The notes under the pieces: model-generated
What the model was told of the DNA's origin: nothing
Seen by the model: the letters and a program-made list of their open reading frames with translations, nothing else
Databases searched by the model: none
NCBI GenBank assembly: GCA_018105865.1
Contig: CM030840.1
Coordinates: 9,196,294 to 9,260,293 of the forward strand
Reading direction: 5' to 3'
DNA from: Metaphire vulgaris
Lineage: Eukaryota; Annelida; Clitellata; Crassiclitellata; Megascolecidae
Length of the DNA: 64,000 nt
Shown: piece after piece, positions 1 through 11,559 of the stretch
How positions within the stretch are numbered: position 1 is the first letter of the stretch
Layout: each line of letters starts with the position of its first letter
Translations under genes and position numbers: made by a program

Positions 1-164
1 CCCGTCTCCCAAATTCTAACACATAATTTGTGCATAATTGTGATTGCCTCATCTTTTCCCAATTTGAGTAATTCAATTGGTATGTCATCCGCTCCCGCAG
101 CTTTCCTGTTGGCAGTTCTTGATATTGCCTTTTCTATTTCTGACTTTAAAGGAGGTGGTTCCTT
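1..164 (-). mobile_element. LINE reverse transcriptase fragment (downstream half of split copy)
   Basis: Read on the minus strand, this stretch encodes the start of a non-LTR retrotransposon reverse transcriptase, with the motif NRKAAGADDIPIELLKLG followed by a stretch ending IWETG. It continues the LINE at 5300-5619, which carries the region just upstream of the RT. The gypsy element at 165-5299 split the two halves and duplicated TCCTT. The piece runs off the window edge, so its 3' end is not visible. Confidence 0.8.
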
Positions 165-558
165 TGTGATATCATATGATACAGACAATTGGGAATCGTG
201 ACGAGATGAGTCACCGAGGGCCGGCGACCGTTAAAGACAGGCGCTAAGCCCAGTCATAAACAACTGTAGGACGCGTTATGTAAATATGTATATACCTCAC
301 TGCTAGGCACATAGCCTAGGCAGGCGACGTGGGAGCCGGGGAGGGGGCGTCGGCTCAGGGGCAGGCCCGGCGGCGTCCCAACGGCAGTAAGCGACAGACT
401 CTCGAGAGAGCAGCACAAGCGAACTTTGAGTGCGTAACAAAGACTTGTACATTATCTCTATATATTTTCATCGTAAAACGTTTCTATTTCATTTTGCTTA
501 ATTAAACGATTATATATCTTTTCCTGGAATCCGTCTTCTTCTCGCTGAGAACATAACA
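165..558 (+). repeat. 5' LTR of gypsy element
   Basis: The 394-bp LTR starts TGTGATATCATATGATACAG and ends AACATAACA. It differs from the 3' LTR by homopolymer-length changes (4 G, then 1 G) and one substitution (ACTTTGAG against ACTTCGAG). A GC-rich middle is followed by an AT-rich end carrying TATATATTTTC. Confidence 0.95.
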
Positions 559-1600
559 TGGCGCAGTCGACCAACTTCTCACCGGAGGCACTGAGCGAGC
601 TGATGGAAAGGCTCGTACCGCTCCTGACGGCATCACTGACGGCATCAGTGACGGCGGCGATTCAAGCGGCGGCACCAGCCGCGTCATCGACATCGACGAC
701 GGCGGCGATTCAAGCGGCGGCACCAGCTGCAACATCGACATCGACGTCGACGCCAAGAACGATCGAACCGCTGATCATCCCGCGACCGCCCGCGACGGCT
801 CCAACAAGCAAGTCAACAGCGACCTCCAAGCCACCGAAGGAACCATCCCTGACCGGGGACAAAACACAGGAATGGATGGAATTCGAACGCGAATTCTGAG
901 GTACTTCAGAATTACTCAGAGCTACTACCTGGAACCAGAAGTCCAAGTGGACCTGCTCCTGGCAACAGCTGGAGAGAAAGTTCGGCGCATCTTCTACCAG
1001 CTACGACTGTCCGAAGCGGATTCGAAGAATCTCGAGGCAGTCATCAAAGCGCTAAGGCAAGTCTTCGGTCAACATCAATCACCGTTCGTAAACAGCTATC
1101 TGTTCATGAAAATCAGACGAGAATCCGGTGAAGACCTGGACAACTTCGTGGTACGCCTAAAGGAGGCGGCAAAGAAGTGCGCATTCGCCGACGAAGACCG
1201 ACGAGTGCTCGAACAAACTCGTTTTCAGCACTATAGACAATGTAGACGTGCTGAAAAGAATCATCAAAGAATCACCACCGACCCTGGAAGAAATGATTCA
1301 CATCCTCAAGGCAGACGAGGTAGCCAAGAGAGAAATGGACCGCATGGTGAGCAGCGAAGCATCAGTAAACGCCATCAACCAGCCGCAATCGAGACGGCCA
1401 CCGCGGCAATGGGACGGTCAGAAGACCGACAGACAACCATCGGCCTCCAGACTGCAGAGAGGGGAGATTGCGCAAATTGCATATTCTCCCATAACAGAGA
1501 CGACATCTGCCCAGCGAAGAAAATGGAGTGTTTCTTCTGCAAGAAACCCGGCCACATGATCGCAAAATGCAGGAAGCGGACATCAAACAGCGGAGGACAG
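558..1600 (+). pseudogene. Gypsy gag, frameshifted
   Basis: Gag would form the particle and package RNA. Frame one (558-899) starts at the ATG beside the PBS and holds an Ala/Ser/Thr-rich N-terminus with two copies of a TAAIQAAAPAA segment. The capsid-like part (EVQVDLLLATAGEKVRRIF, then a helical stretch) continues in another frame from about 890. A third frame carries LKRIIKESPPTLEEMIHILK near 1250-1330. The nucleocapsid zinc knuckle (CFFCKKPGHMIAKC, about 1530-1572) follows, with a second Cys pair just upstream (CANC). At least three frame changes make it non-functional as read. Confidence 0.85.
559..570 (+). promoter_or_regulatory. Primer-binding site, tRNA-Ser type
   Basis: TGGCGCAGTCGA lies directly after the LTR. 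Its first 11 bases are complementary to a tRNA-Ser 3' end (CGACTGC, discriminator G, CCA). The gag ATG at 558-560 overlaps the LTR/PBS junction, so the first codons of gag lie in the PBS. Confidence 0.7.
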
Positions 1601-2085
1601 CCCCAAAAGACGACAGGCGGAAGAAAATCAACGCGGTCGCAGAGGAATCAGACTACGACTCGGATTCAGACGCGGCGATCGACAGAGTGTTCATCGCCAG
1701 CCTGGACAGCGGAACAGACGACAGAAGCTGGAACACAGCAATAAGGATCGCCGGTAGGAAAGTCAACTGTAAAATCGACACGGGCGCGGAAGTCAACGTC
1801 ATGCCGAATCGAGTCTACAATCAGCTCAGAACAAAACCGAAACTCAAGACCACAAGAACCACGCTTCACACCGTCGCAGGCCAGGTCAAGCCGATCGGAA
1901 CCCTACGAGTACCGGTACAGTACAAGGAGAAGAAAGTGGAAGCGACCTTCTTCGTCGTCGAAAACACCACGAATACACTCTGTGGACTGCAGACATCGGT
2001 CGAACTCGGCCTGGTGCAGAAGCTTTTCAGTAAGGGCGGCGTCCACGCAAGCACTCCTGACCGAATACAACGACGTATTCGATGA
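1528..2085 (+). pseudogene. Gypsy aspartic protease region
   Basis: This frame follows the zinc knuckle and encodes a retroviral-type aspartic protease. The catalytic triplet is visible in CKIDTGAEVNVMP near 1768-1806. The upstream linker is acidic and Ser/Asp rich (SDYDSDSDAAIDR). The frame ends at 2085, just inside the sequence leading to RT, so protease and RT are out of frame with one another. The protease would cut Gag-Pol in the particle. Confidence 0.85.
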
Positions 2086-3512
2086 CAAACTTCCCGGCAA
2101 ACTACAAGGAAAACACCACATAACTATCAGGAGTGACGTCTGCCCGTGTGTACACGCTTGTAGAAGAATACCTTTGGCCCTCTTACCAAAGGTGAAAGAA
2201 AAATTGGAAAACATGGAAAGAAATGGAATCATCGTTAAACGAGACGAGCCGACCGCGTGGGTTAACTCGATGCTCGTCGTGGAAAAGAAAGACGGATCGA
2301 TCAGGCTCTGCATCGACCCAAGAGAGCTAAACAGAGCCATCATGCGAGAACACTACCAGGTACCAACCTTCGACGACGTCCTGCCGAGGCTGGCAGGCAA
2401 AACAGTGTTCTCCATCATAGACATGAAGGACGGATTCTGGCACGTAGAATTAGACGAAGATTCGAGCAAGCTGGTGACATTCAACACCCCGTTCGGGCGT
2501 TACAGCTTCACCCGCCTACCGTTTGGCATCAGCAGTGCGCCTGAAGTGTTCCAAAAAAGAGCACAGCAGGCGTTCGGGGACATCGAGGGCGTAAACATCG
2601 TCTTCGATGACATCATAATCGCAGCGTCGTCCGTCGACGAGCATGACAAGATTTTCAGACAACTCTTAGAGAGAGCAAGGGCCACAAACGTTCGCTTCAA
2701 CAAAGCAAAGCTTCAGCTGATGGTCTCAAAGGTGTGCTACCTGCGACATTTAGTCTCACAAGAAGGGATCTCGCCAGATCCAGAGAAGGTGCGGGCCATC
2801 ACGAACTTCCCAACTCCGACATCGAGAGGACCTGCTTCGATTCAACGGAATGGCAACGTATGTCTCCAGATACATCCCGAACTTCGCCAATACCACGTAT
2901 GCCTACAGACAGCTGCTGAAGAAAGACGTCCCGTGGAATTGGGCGGAGCCGCAGCACACGGCGATCGAAAAGATCAAGCAGCAGATCGCAGGGACACCGG
3001 TACTGGCCCACTACGACCCATCGAAACAGCTAATCGTACAGACAGACGCCTCTAGCAAAGGCCTAGGATCCTGTCTGATGCAAGACAATCATCCGATATG
3101 CTTCGCGTCAAGAGCTCTGACAGACTGCGAAACCAGGTATGCACAGATCGAGAAGGAACTGTTGGCGATAGTGTTCGCCTGCGAACGCTTCAACACATAC
3201 CTCTATGGCCAAGAATTCATCGTCCAGTCCGACCACAAACCGCTCGAGGCCATTTTCAACAAACCGGTAGCCTGCACGACACCACGTCTTCAGAGAATGC
3301 TCCTGCGGCTGGGCAGATATCAGCTAAACGTCAAGTATACGCCAGGCAAAGACATGCACATGGCAGACGCCCTCTCGAGGGCCTACCTACAAGATACCAG
3401 ATCCCCGCAGAAGAAGAACTGCAGAAGACCTCGACGTGGCGGTCCACACGGTCCTGTTCAGGATCCCGATGAGCAACGCCGGAGTCAAGGAGATTCGATC
3501 AGCAACCGCTAG
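1982..3512 (+). pseudogene. Gypsy reverse transcriptase and RNase H
   Basis: RT occupies about 2160-2830, with LCIDPRELNRAI, FSIIDMKDGFWHV, TRLPFGISSAPEVFQ and the active site VFDDIII. A frame change near 2835-2850 leads to the connection domain (YVSRYIPNFANTT) and to RNase H from about 3030: QTDASSKGLGS, then EKELLAIVFACERF, SDHKPL and ADALSRAYL near 3370. These are the normal Ty3 RT-RH motifs in normal order. A further shift near 3425 separates RNase H from integrase. Confidence 0.9.
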
Positions 3513-4905
3513 CGACCCGGAATTGACTCAAATTCGCAAATTCCTGACGGAAGGAATGCCCACCAACAGCAACGGTCTGCCTACCCAACTAAAAGCATAC
3601 CGTCAGATCCTACCAGAGCTATACGAGACAGGAGGAATCGTGTTCAAAGACCGACGAATGGTGATACCGACATCCAAGCGCGAGGAACTAGTCAGGAAGC
3701 TCCACGCCAGCCACATGGGAATAGAGAAGACGAAACAGCTGGCAAGACAACACTACTACTGGCCTGGAATCGACCACGACATAGAGATGTTCGTCCGCCG
3801 CTGCTCAACGTGCAGCCAAAACCGACGTAGACAACAGAAACAGCCGCTAATCCCTCATCCGGTCCCCGACTATCCGTGGCAAAAAGGTGGGGTGCGATAT
3901 CTTCACGTTCCGCGGCCAAGACCACCTCCTGGTAGTCGATTACTTCAGCAAGTACATAGAGGTAGAGAAACTGACATCGAAAACAGCGACCGGAGTCATC
4001 ACCAAGCTGCAGATAATCTTCAGCCGGTATGGGGTGCCAGAATCGCTCGTCGCAGACAACATGCCGTGTGCCAGTGCAGAGTTCCTCAGATTCGCCAAAG
4101 ATTGGAATTTTCAAATCGTCACATCGTCACCGAATTATCCACAGAGCAACGGACAAGCGGAAAGAGCGATCCAAACAGCAAAGAAACTCATGAAGAAAGC
4201 ACACGAGTCAGGTCAGGGCGTAGCCAGGGCGTTTCTTCACCTACGAACAACCCCGATAGCCAACACAAATCTGAGTCCAGCACAGCTCCTCTACGGCAGA
4301 TGCATCCGAACAGACCTGCCGTCAATGCCGCCCACAGCAACAACAACAAGTCTCAACAGCAGGAGCAACTGGTAAGAAAACAATCGTTGGAGAAGCAGTT
4401 TGCAGACAGAGGATCAATGGACTTGCCGCGACTAAGACCAGGAGAGACGGTGCGCATCCGGCAAGGAGATCAGCTGATACTGGGACGAGTCCTAGAAGAG
4501 CTCCCGGAACCACCACGCTCGTATCGCGTCATATCTACGGACGGATACGAACTCAGGAGGAATCGACGAGACCTGATGCAAACATTAGAACCTACTCCAA
4601 ACATCGTCCCCGCGGCAGTGAGAATCGGCAGAGACCCCATGACGGATGGAATGCAACGCCAACCTCCGGGAGCACAGCCACCACAGATGGAACAAGAAAC
4701 TGGGACTCGTCAGGAAAATAAACCAGCGGAGAACAAACCGGACCCGGTCCAGCAGCAGACGACACCAGAAGAAGTGGAGCTGCCCAGAACCCCGTCGCCA
4801 AGGCCGGCACCTCGACGGTCAACAAGGATCCGCAAAGCCCTGCACGATATTCGCCGTAGGCAGGTTCCTGGAGTGTACGCATGGTACACTCGGGGGGAGG
4901 TGTGA
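3436..4905 (+). pseudogene. Gypsy integrase with C-terminal tail
   Basis: The HHCC zinc domain lies at about 3700-3830 (HASHMGIEKTK, then CSTCSQNRRR). The core is in another frame at 3887-4375: VVDYFSKYIEV gives the first Asp, LVADNMP the second, and NGQAERAIQ the Glu. The frame then returns at about 4340-4905 for a basic, Pro-rich tail containing the RIRQGD segment typical of integrase C-termini. The stop lies 5 bp inside the 3' LTR. Frame changes are near 3880 (beside runs of A and G) and 4340. Confidence 0.88.
4891..4900 (+). promoter_or_regulatory. Polypurine tract
   Basis: CGGGGGGAGG directly precedes the 3' LTR and fits the plus-strand primer of the element. It also encodes the last residues of the integrase tail. 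Confidence 0.8.
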
Positions 4906-5299
4906 TATCATATGATACAGACAATTGGGAATCGTGACGAGATGAGTCACCGAGGGCCGGCGACCGTTAAAGACAGGCGCTAAGCCCAGTCATAAACAAC
5001 TGTAGGACGCGTTATGTAAATATGTATATACCTCACTGCTAGGCACATAGCCTAGGCAGGCGACGTGGGAGCCGGGGAGGGGGGGGGCGTCGGCTCAGGG
5101 GCAGGCCCGGGCGGCGTCCCAACGGCAGTAAGCGACAGACTCTCGAGAGAGCAGCACAAGCGAACTTCGAGTGCGTAACAAAGACTTGTACATTATCTCT
5201 ATATATTTTCATCGTAAAACGTTTCTATTTCATTTTGCTTAATTAAACGATTATATATCTTTTCCTGGAATCCGTCTTCTTCTCGCTGAGAACATAACA
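4901..5299 (+). repeat. 3' LTR of gypsy element
   Basis: The 399-bp copy matches the 5' LTR except for G-run lengths and one C/T change, and is followed by the target duplicate TCCTT. Such similarity normally means a recent insertion. Confidence 0.95.
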
Positions 5300-5619
5300 T
5301 CCTTTTCCCATGTATATGCCTCTGGCATGGATGTTTCTGACTTTTCCTCCTCTGAGCTAAATAATTCCGTTCCATACTCTTCCCATCTTTTCAATATCGC
5401 TGCTTTCTCTCCCAACATAACCCCTTCTTTTGATTTGATGCAACATGTTTGAGGCGCAAAGGTCTTTGTAAGCTCCTTTAGCGTTTTAAACACTCCCCTG
5501 CTATTTCCTTTTATCGAGTCTTCCTCTAATTCTTCGCATACCTTGTTATAATAATTATTTTTATCCTGCCGTAAGCTTTTCTGCACTTTTGCCTTTACCT
5601 CTTTATATTTTTCTTTCAA
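5300..5619 (-). mobile_element. LINE linker region (upstream half of split copy)
   Basis: The minus-strand translation (MKEKYKEVKAKVQKSLRQDK onward) is the Lys/Glu-rich linker between endonuclease and RT in RTE-like LINEs, with KTLKELTKTF and ILKRWEEYGTELF. It joins the RT fragment at 1-164 once the gypsy element and one TSD copy are removed. The upstream endonuclease is missing; the boundary at about 5620 adjoins a plus-strand LINE. Confidence 0.8.
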
Positions 5620-7330
5620 CTACCCTGAGCAAAGAATTGGAAAGAACAAACACACAAATATGTGGATTATCAGAAACAAAATGGACACAAAGTGGGCACT
5701 TTTTGACAATAGAAGGACATAAAGTCTTGTACTCGGGAGGATCAAATAAAGAACACCATGGAGTTGCCATCTGGATACATAAAAAAGTGGTGGGAAGTTT
5801 AGATGAATATCAGCCAATCAATAACAGATTCATCATGGCTAGATTTCGCTCAAGGCCGTTAGATTTGACAGTCATCCAATGTTATGCTCCAACATCAGAT
5901 AAATCTGACGAAGAAATAGAAAAGTTCAAGACAACTATATCAAAACAGCAAATAACAGCATTATAATGATAACTAGAGACTTCAATGCAAGAGTAGGAGA
6001 AAACTCAATTGAAACTGAGGTTGCTGGCCGATATGGATTTTTGTCTAGAAAATTAATTAATAACAACCAATACCTTCTTCCAACAGCACGATAGAAGAAG
6101 ATACACTTGGACAAGCCCTGATGAAAGAACCAGGAGTCAAATTGACTACGTATTAGTTCCAGAAAATGGAGACAAATAACCAACAATGCTCGTACACTGC
6201 CAGAGGCTGACTGCGACAGTTCTCATAATCTACTACAATCATCTATCACTCTTCGCTTCAAAAGACAGCAGAAAATAAATGACATTTCCGTCGACATCAC
6301 AAAGTTAAATAATGAAACCAACAGAACCAAATATGAACTTGAGATCAAAAATAGATTCGAAGCACTGCAACTGATAGACGAAGATAAAACTCCAGAAGAA
6401 TTATGGGGTAGCATGAAAGAGACTATAATTAAAGCTGCAAAAATAACACTCAACAAAGACAAAATGAAGAAAAAGCATTGGATCTCAGAAGAAACTTTCC
6501 AACTGATAGGAAGGAAACGTGAGAAAAAATTTTAAAATCCTGAGGAATTTAATAGCTTGAAAAAAGAGACTCAGCAAATGCTAAGAAGAGAGAAAGAATT
6601 GAACGACCTATGTTCAACCATATCAAACAGTTAAACATATCACTAGAAAATTCACCCCCGCACACAGCGGCCATCAAAAATAACAACGATAAGATTATAA
6701 CTAATTCTGAAGAAATCCTCGGCAGATTTAAAGAATACTGCACCGGATTATATGACGATGAGAGCACCAAAAGTACCCAAATTTCTACACCAGAACTTGA
6801 ACCACCCCCGCTTAAAGATGAAACCAATAATCAATTACTAACAGTTTGGAAGAACAAATCAGTCAGTAACTTATAAAGCTAATATTGATCAGGGCACTAG
6901 TTTGACCTGTTGCCTCGTACCGCTGTGAATCATGGACACTTAATAAAGAAGAAAATTGAATTAAAGCATTTGAAAACAATTACTTGAGAAAAATGTTGAG
7001 GATTCGCTATACAGATTTTCTATCCAATGAGACACTACACAAAATGGCTGGAGTAGATCAGGAATTTCTGAAACATATTAAAGCAAGAAAAATGAGATAT
7101 TTTGGACATGTTACTAGAAAAACAAATCGAAGACTCGATTGAAAACTCAATAATAACGGGTTTGACGGAAGGAACCAGGAAGCAAGGCAGACCCAGAACC
7201 AGCTGGATAGACAACATTATGACATGGTCTAACATGAAAGGAGCTCCACTGATGGAAGCAGCTAAAAAGGTAGCAGTGGAGAGTTCAACGCTGCGGCCAA
7301 CCTTCGCATAGCGACGACGGCTTCATGACA
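5620..7330 (+). mobile_element. LINE, endonuclease plus tail, RT core deleted
   Basis: The endonuclease part begins mid-domain (QICGLSETKWTQSGHF, HHGVAIWIHKKVVG, VIQCYAPTS), followed by TRDFNARVGENS near 5970 and SQIDYVLVPENGDK near 6140, with frame changes. The linker runs 6240-6830. At about 6840-6880 the sequence jumps to the post-RT tail (ESWTLNKEEN, LRKMLRIRYTDF, RKQGRPRTSWIDNIM), so the catalytic RT palm is absent. The tail ends near 7310 with repeats of TGACAT-like bases. It is a dead copy of an RTE-like or related LINE. Confidence 0.82.
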
Positions 7331-7597
7331 TGACATTCATTTTTTAAAGAATTTTTAAAAGTTTCTGAATTTCCCTTCAGCTATAATAACTATAATGAGT
7401 ATTTTCAAACGAATTCATTGCAATACCCGCTTCATTCAAGAAATCAGTCAATTGAAGCATTCATCTTGACATTAAAGGATGGCGGTGAAATGCGTTGTGA
7501 CGTCATTTTTTAGGGGGTCTGACTTTTTGTTACGACTTGTGACGAGGAGTAGGGGGTACAAAACTGACAAAATCGCGGCAGTTATTTGGACAGTAAG
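7331..7597 (+). other. No gene seen; decayed repeat
   Basis: AT-rich sequence without a coding signal. The part from 7495 (GTGACGTCATTTTTTAGGGG) recalls the GT-rich ends of the MITE at 10336-10728, but no inverted partner is visible. Confidence 0.4.
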
Positions 7598-7641
7598 GAA
7601 CCTTATTTATTTATTTATTTATTATTATTATTATTTTTTTA

Positions 7642-7706
<65 letters not shown>
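7598..7706 (+). repeat. (TTA)n microsatellite
   Basis: Starts with TTTA units, passes through T-rich interruptions and becomes a clean TTA array. ORFs across it are low-complexity artefacts. Confidence 0.95.
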
Positions 7707-7711
<5 letters not shown>

Positions 7712-8235
7712 TTGTTGACTATTTAGCTTACCATCGGCGCCACCTAGCGACTACTAGGTAAAATACTTTTCATATTTTATTATGGAGACTCAGGCTCATC
7801 TATCTTAGCGATTATAATAATTTCGCCACATCTCACTACCTCGAACTTAGGCTCGGGATGGACCTCATCCTTCGCTTAATCATACAAACAATCGTGTGCG
7901 GGGAGTGTCTTAGCGTTCAGCACAACTAATCACAATTACATAATCAGTGGCGTTTTACATCAAGCGTCAATTAATTTTAAATTGATACAGAATCATATAC
8001 AATGCAATTAACATAAGAACAATAATTAAATGATTAAGCAACTATAACAATTTATGCAATGTTAAGCAATTTCGTGTCGACATCTTTACTTTAGATCCAA
8101 TCATCGTATCGACGACATTCGCGTCTACAATTAACAAGTACATTTAAGATTACATAATAAACGTTTCTCTTTCTTTCAAAATCCTTCCGACCTTATAATC
8201 TGCATATCTGGCTGGTATTTTTACTATTCTAAGTA
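7707..8235 (-). other. No gene seen; possible 3' end of gypsy fragment
   Basis: No ORF of note. On the minus strand this follows the gypsy pol fragment at 8236-8600. A possible LTR start, TGTGGCGAAATTATT, occurs near 7838 on that strand after a short purine run, but no second LTR was found. Confidence 0.3.
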
Positions 8236-8600
8236 TTATTCGAGGTGTCTGACGTCTATCTCAGTTTCGTAATACCTAACATGAACTTCCACTGTCTCCG
8301 TACTCAATTCTAGTGTCTCGTCGCTGCTTGAGTTTCTTCCTTCTTCTTCAAGAATCTCTTCTCTTTCATGACTTCGTTCTTCTTCCTGGCCGTCTTGTTC
8401 TATTGCGGCACTTTCTTTTTCCTTAGCTTGCACTTCTCCGGCTTCAGCTTCAATTGGGCTTCTCTCAATCGTTCAAGTACTTTACGTAGTCGTTCGACGT
8501 GTTGTTCTGGTGTAGCTGAAGACACTAAAACGTCGTCTTGGTACACTAAACACATGAAGAAATTGAGCCTTGAAATGCAACCGTAGCTCCACACCAGTGA
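8236..8600 (-). pseudogene. Ty3/gypsy RT fragment
   Basis: The minus strand shows the RT active site LVYQDDVLVSSATPEQHVE followed by LRKVLERLREAQLKLKPEKC, typical of Ty3 RT just after the YxDD box. Right after CKLRKKKV the reading passes into a Glu-rich tail (REEILEEEGRNSS), so the rest of RT, RNase H and integrase is missing. Confidence 0.8.
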
Positions 8601-9365
8601 TTGTATCGTTAACTGTAATTATAATAGGAACGAAAATTAACGATTTTCGTTAACTTAAATAGTAAGTGAAATTATAAATTATTTTAATAACAAACTGAAG
8701 TAGAAATAGAAATTCAGTCTTGAAAACGATATTAGAAATAGAAATATAAATTATTTGTGAACGTCTATTGTTACAATTTACAAATTTACCATACAGAATC
8801 ATCGTCCTTTCAGCACCGCCAACTTGCTAAATGCCGGAGTCCGCTACTACCGACTACAGCAACTTTTTAACTTTTACCCACCGACTACGCTACCAATGGG
8901 ATTCATGTATGGGCAGGCCGGCCATCCAGGTTGGACCATTGGTCCTACCATTGTCCATTGCAACACTTCGTTTCATTACTTTTGTCAGTGCACTACACTT
9001 ACTCCAGCAGGCAGCAACTCGTAATATCTCTGTTTATTAAATAAACAAAGAGATATTATTAAGAGCTTTATTATTTAGAATACGAGGTTAAACAGACGGA
9101 ATATTTTTTATGTGCAGTACGTTGATAGTTTGTATGTCTGCTATCTGCTGGTCAAAGAAACCGTATGCACCGTTCACTGGAAATGCGAGGATTCCTTAAG
9201 CTCAATGCACAAGTTATTGACTAGCTACGTCGTACAGTCTTTATTTCAATGACTCTGCACTGTTTGCGGTATGCAAACAAAAACATCATCGATGAGTACG
9301 AACTGAAATTAGCGACATGTTACTGAAATGAGTTTGAAACTAAAATTGGATTCATTGCTGAACAT
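8601..9365 (+). other. No gene seen; imperfect palindrome at 9023-9062
   Basis: A GC-richer stretch (8810-9020) is flanked by AT-rich DNA and holds ORFs of about 66 codons in two frames that I do not recognise. At 9023-9062 TAATATCTCTGTTTATT is mirrored by AAATAAACAAAGAGATATTA, a hairpin with one indel. Confidence 0.4.
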
Positions 9366-9830
<465 letters not shown>

Positions 9831-9839
9831 GAATTATAT

Positions 9840-10325
9840 ATTTCGATACCTGCCGGTGCCTGTCGTCGTCAATCTCGTCCGTGCCCTCGTCATAGCTCGA
9901 GTAGATTATTGTAATAGCGTTATGCTCGGACTTCCAACTCTGCTCGGACAACCAACTAAATCGTCTTCAGTCGGTGCTAAACGTCTCAGCTCGTCTGATC
10001 TTTGGTTCGAGTTGGAACGAGCACGTGACACCGTTTCTACGTGATAATCTTCACTGGCTCAGGATTCCGGAGCGCATAGCCTTCAAGCGTTGTTGGTTAA
10101 CATTTCGGGCGCTGTATGGCCCCTTTTGCCCCAGCTACTTATCGGGCCTGGTCATCAAGTCTACGGCGATGGACATACATTTGAAACAAGCACTTCTTAG
10201 ATCCAACTGGGCCAACTCAGATGAATCCGGATCCTGTACCAGCCAACTCCACACATCACACATCTTACCGTCAAATTGCATTTTTCATATACGGGGAACA
10301 GGGCATACGTTCAGTAACTGTTAAA
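9840..10325 (+). pseudogene. CR1/L2-like LINE, RT 3' portion
   Basis: Two frames carry the C-terminal part of a CR1/L2-type ORF2: LVRALVIARVDYCNSVMLGL, then LNVSARLIFGSSWNEHVTPF and LHWLRIPERIAFKRCWLTFR. These DYCNS..L.GLP and HW.RIPER..FK...LTFRAL motifs recur at 32.9, 33.9 and 43.3 kb. A frameshift lies near 9970 and the end decays after about 10200. Confidence 0.82.
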
Positions 10326-10335
10326 GTATGTCTAC

Positions 10336-10728
10336 TAGGGGCTGTCCATTAATTACGTCCACAATTTAGGGGGAGGAGGTTTGAAAAAGTGAGTTGTTGA
10401 CAGGAGGGGGTCAAGAGAAGTTGACGTCAACAATTTCACTTTTTACAGATAATCAAAAAATAGGAAATTTCATGAAATACTACTTATTACAATGGAAAAA
10501 AGCATGGCAAAAAGTTCATCACATTTTGACACTCGATGAGAAAAAAAGGAAAAAAAGGAAAAAATGATCAGCACCACAAAAAATAACCTTGTTATTGGGA
10601 CTTGTCATTGATATTGGGACTTGTTTTTCACGTAATTATGGGGTTAAGTGAAAGTTGAGAGTTGATGACAAGAGGGGTAGGTGGTCAAAAATTGTTGACA
10701 TAATGACATAATTAATGGACAGCCTCTA
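10336..10728 (+). mobile_element. MITE with TA target duplication
   Basis: The ends are inverted copies: GGGGCTGTCCATTAATTACG at 10338 and its complement (GAGGCTGTCCATTAATTATG on the minus strand) ending at 10726, flanked by TA on both sides. The inner arms keep GGGGGAGGAGG-like and GTTGA.GA.A.GAGGGG blocks in mirrored order. There is no ORF. The TA duplication fits a Tc1/mariner-like helper or similar (inference). Confidence 0.8.
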
Positions 10729-10892
10729 GCCAAACGCTTAACCATCCTACATGATATCACTGCAGTTTCACTAAACTACCGAAAATTATTCGGCATCATT
10801 GACTACTCGTGCGTCGTCGCCTACTAAAATTCTCTAAAACTAGTTAATTTATTCTGGCTAGGTGAAGAGCTAACAAGAAATTTTTAAAAATT

Positions 10893-10929
<37 letters not shown>

Positions 10930-10930
10930 T

Positions 10931-10983
<53 letters not shown>

Positions 10984-11105
10984 AATTAAGATGATGAAAA
11001 AAAAATTTCATGAAATATGACCACATTAACATTAACATTAACATTAACACTATATTAGACATCACCTATGCACAAGTTCATCCTTTTTCCGGTCGTTAAC
11101 AATGC
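10729..11105 (+). other. Intergenic, CA and TA arrays
   Basis: No gene seen. (CA)n covers about 10896-10928 and (TA)n about 10933-10982. ACATTA units at 11024-11048 form a short hexamer tandem. Confidence 0.7.
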
Positions 11106-11355
11106 TCTGCACTCAGGGCCATATTAAGGCAAGAAATTTTAAAAAAATTATGAGGGGGCTGTAGCCCCCCGGCCCATCATGAAAATAGGCCCACCGATTT
11201 CCGAGATAACCTTTTTTTGCTTGTCAGCACGATCTGGAAGGGAGATAACCTTTTTTGCTTGTCAGATATTGAGATTTTCCAGTATAGGCGACGGCCTTTT
11301 TTTCAGCCTCCCCGCCCCCGGCCCACTCGGACCTTAGTCCGGCCCTGTCTGCACT
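11106..11355 (+). mobile_element. hAT-type MITE, TSD TCTGCACT
   Basis: The element spans 11114-11347 with ends CAGGGCCATATTAAGG and CCTTAGTCCGGCCCTG (mirror: CAGGGCCGGACTAAGG). The 8-bp duplication TCTGCACT is exact at 11106-11113 and 11348-11355. It contains two copies of GATAACCTTTTTTGCTTGTC, at 11205 and 11243, and no ORF. Confidence 0.9.
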
Positions 11356-11505
11356 CGAGCCAACGTTTTAATTCAACAACTGAATTGTTTGTAACTTCAC
11401 TACGGCGAAGTTTTGCTCCTAGAACGTCTGATTCTAACAGCTTTATTTCGAAAAACGCTCTGCTTGCAGTGCTTGACGCCATGTTAACTAGCTCTTCGCT
11501 GACCA

Positions 11506-11550
11506 CATTTGCATAAACAGCTGAGCGCAGCTCAGCTGTTTATGCAAATG
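11506..11550. repeat. Perfect 21-bp inverted repeat, 3-nt spacer
   Basis: Arms 11506-11526 and 11530-11550 are exact reverse complements, beginning CATTTGCATAAACAGCTG and centred on GCA. The phrase TTTATGCAGAGCGCA recurs just downstream at about 11573-11587. Confidence 0.95.
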
Positions 11551-11559
11551 TTTATGTTT

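Larger units (their letters stand above)
165..5299 (+). mobile_element. Ty3/gypsy LTR retrotransposon, complete but frameshifted
   Basis: This is a full-length Ty3/gypsy element of about 5.1 kb. It has two LTRs that begin TG and end CA, a primer-binding site, a polypurine tract, gag, and pol in the order protease, RT, RNase H, integrase. A 5-bp duplication, TCCTT, flanks it at 160-164 and 5300-5304. No env-like ORF is present; the pol tail runs into the 3' LTR. The RT active-site segment reads VFDDIII where many gypsy RTs have YxDD, which recalls Mag-like lineages (inference). The coding frame changes at least seven times, although the LTRs are almost identical. It sits inside a minus-strand LINE. 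Confidence 0.93.
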
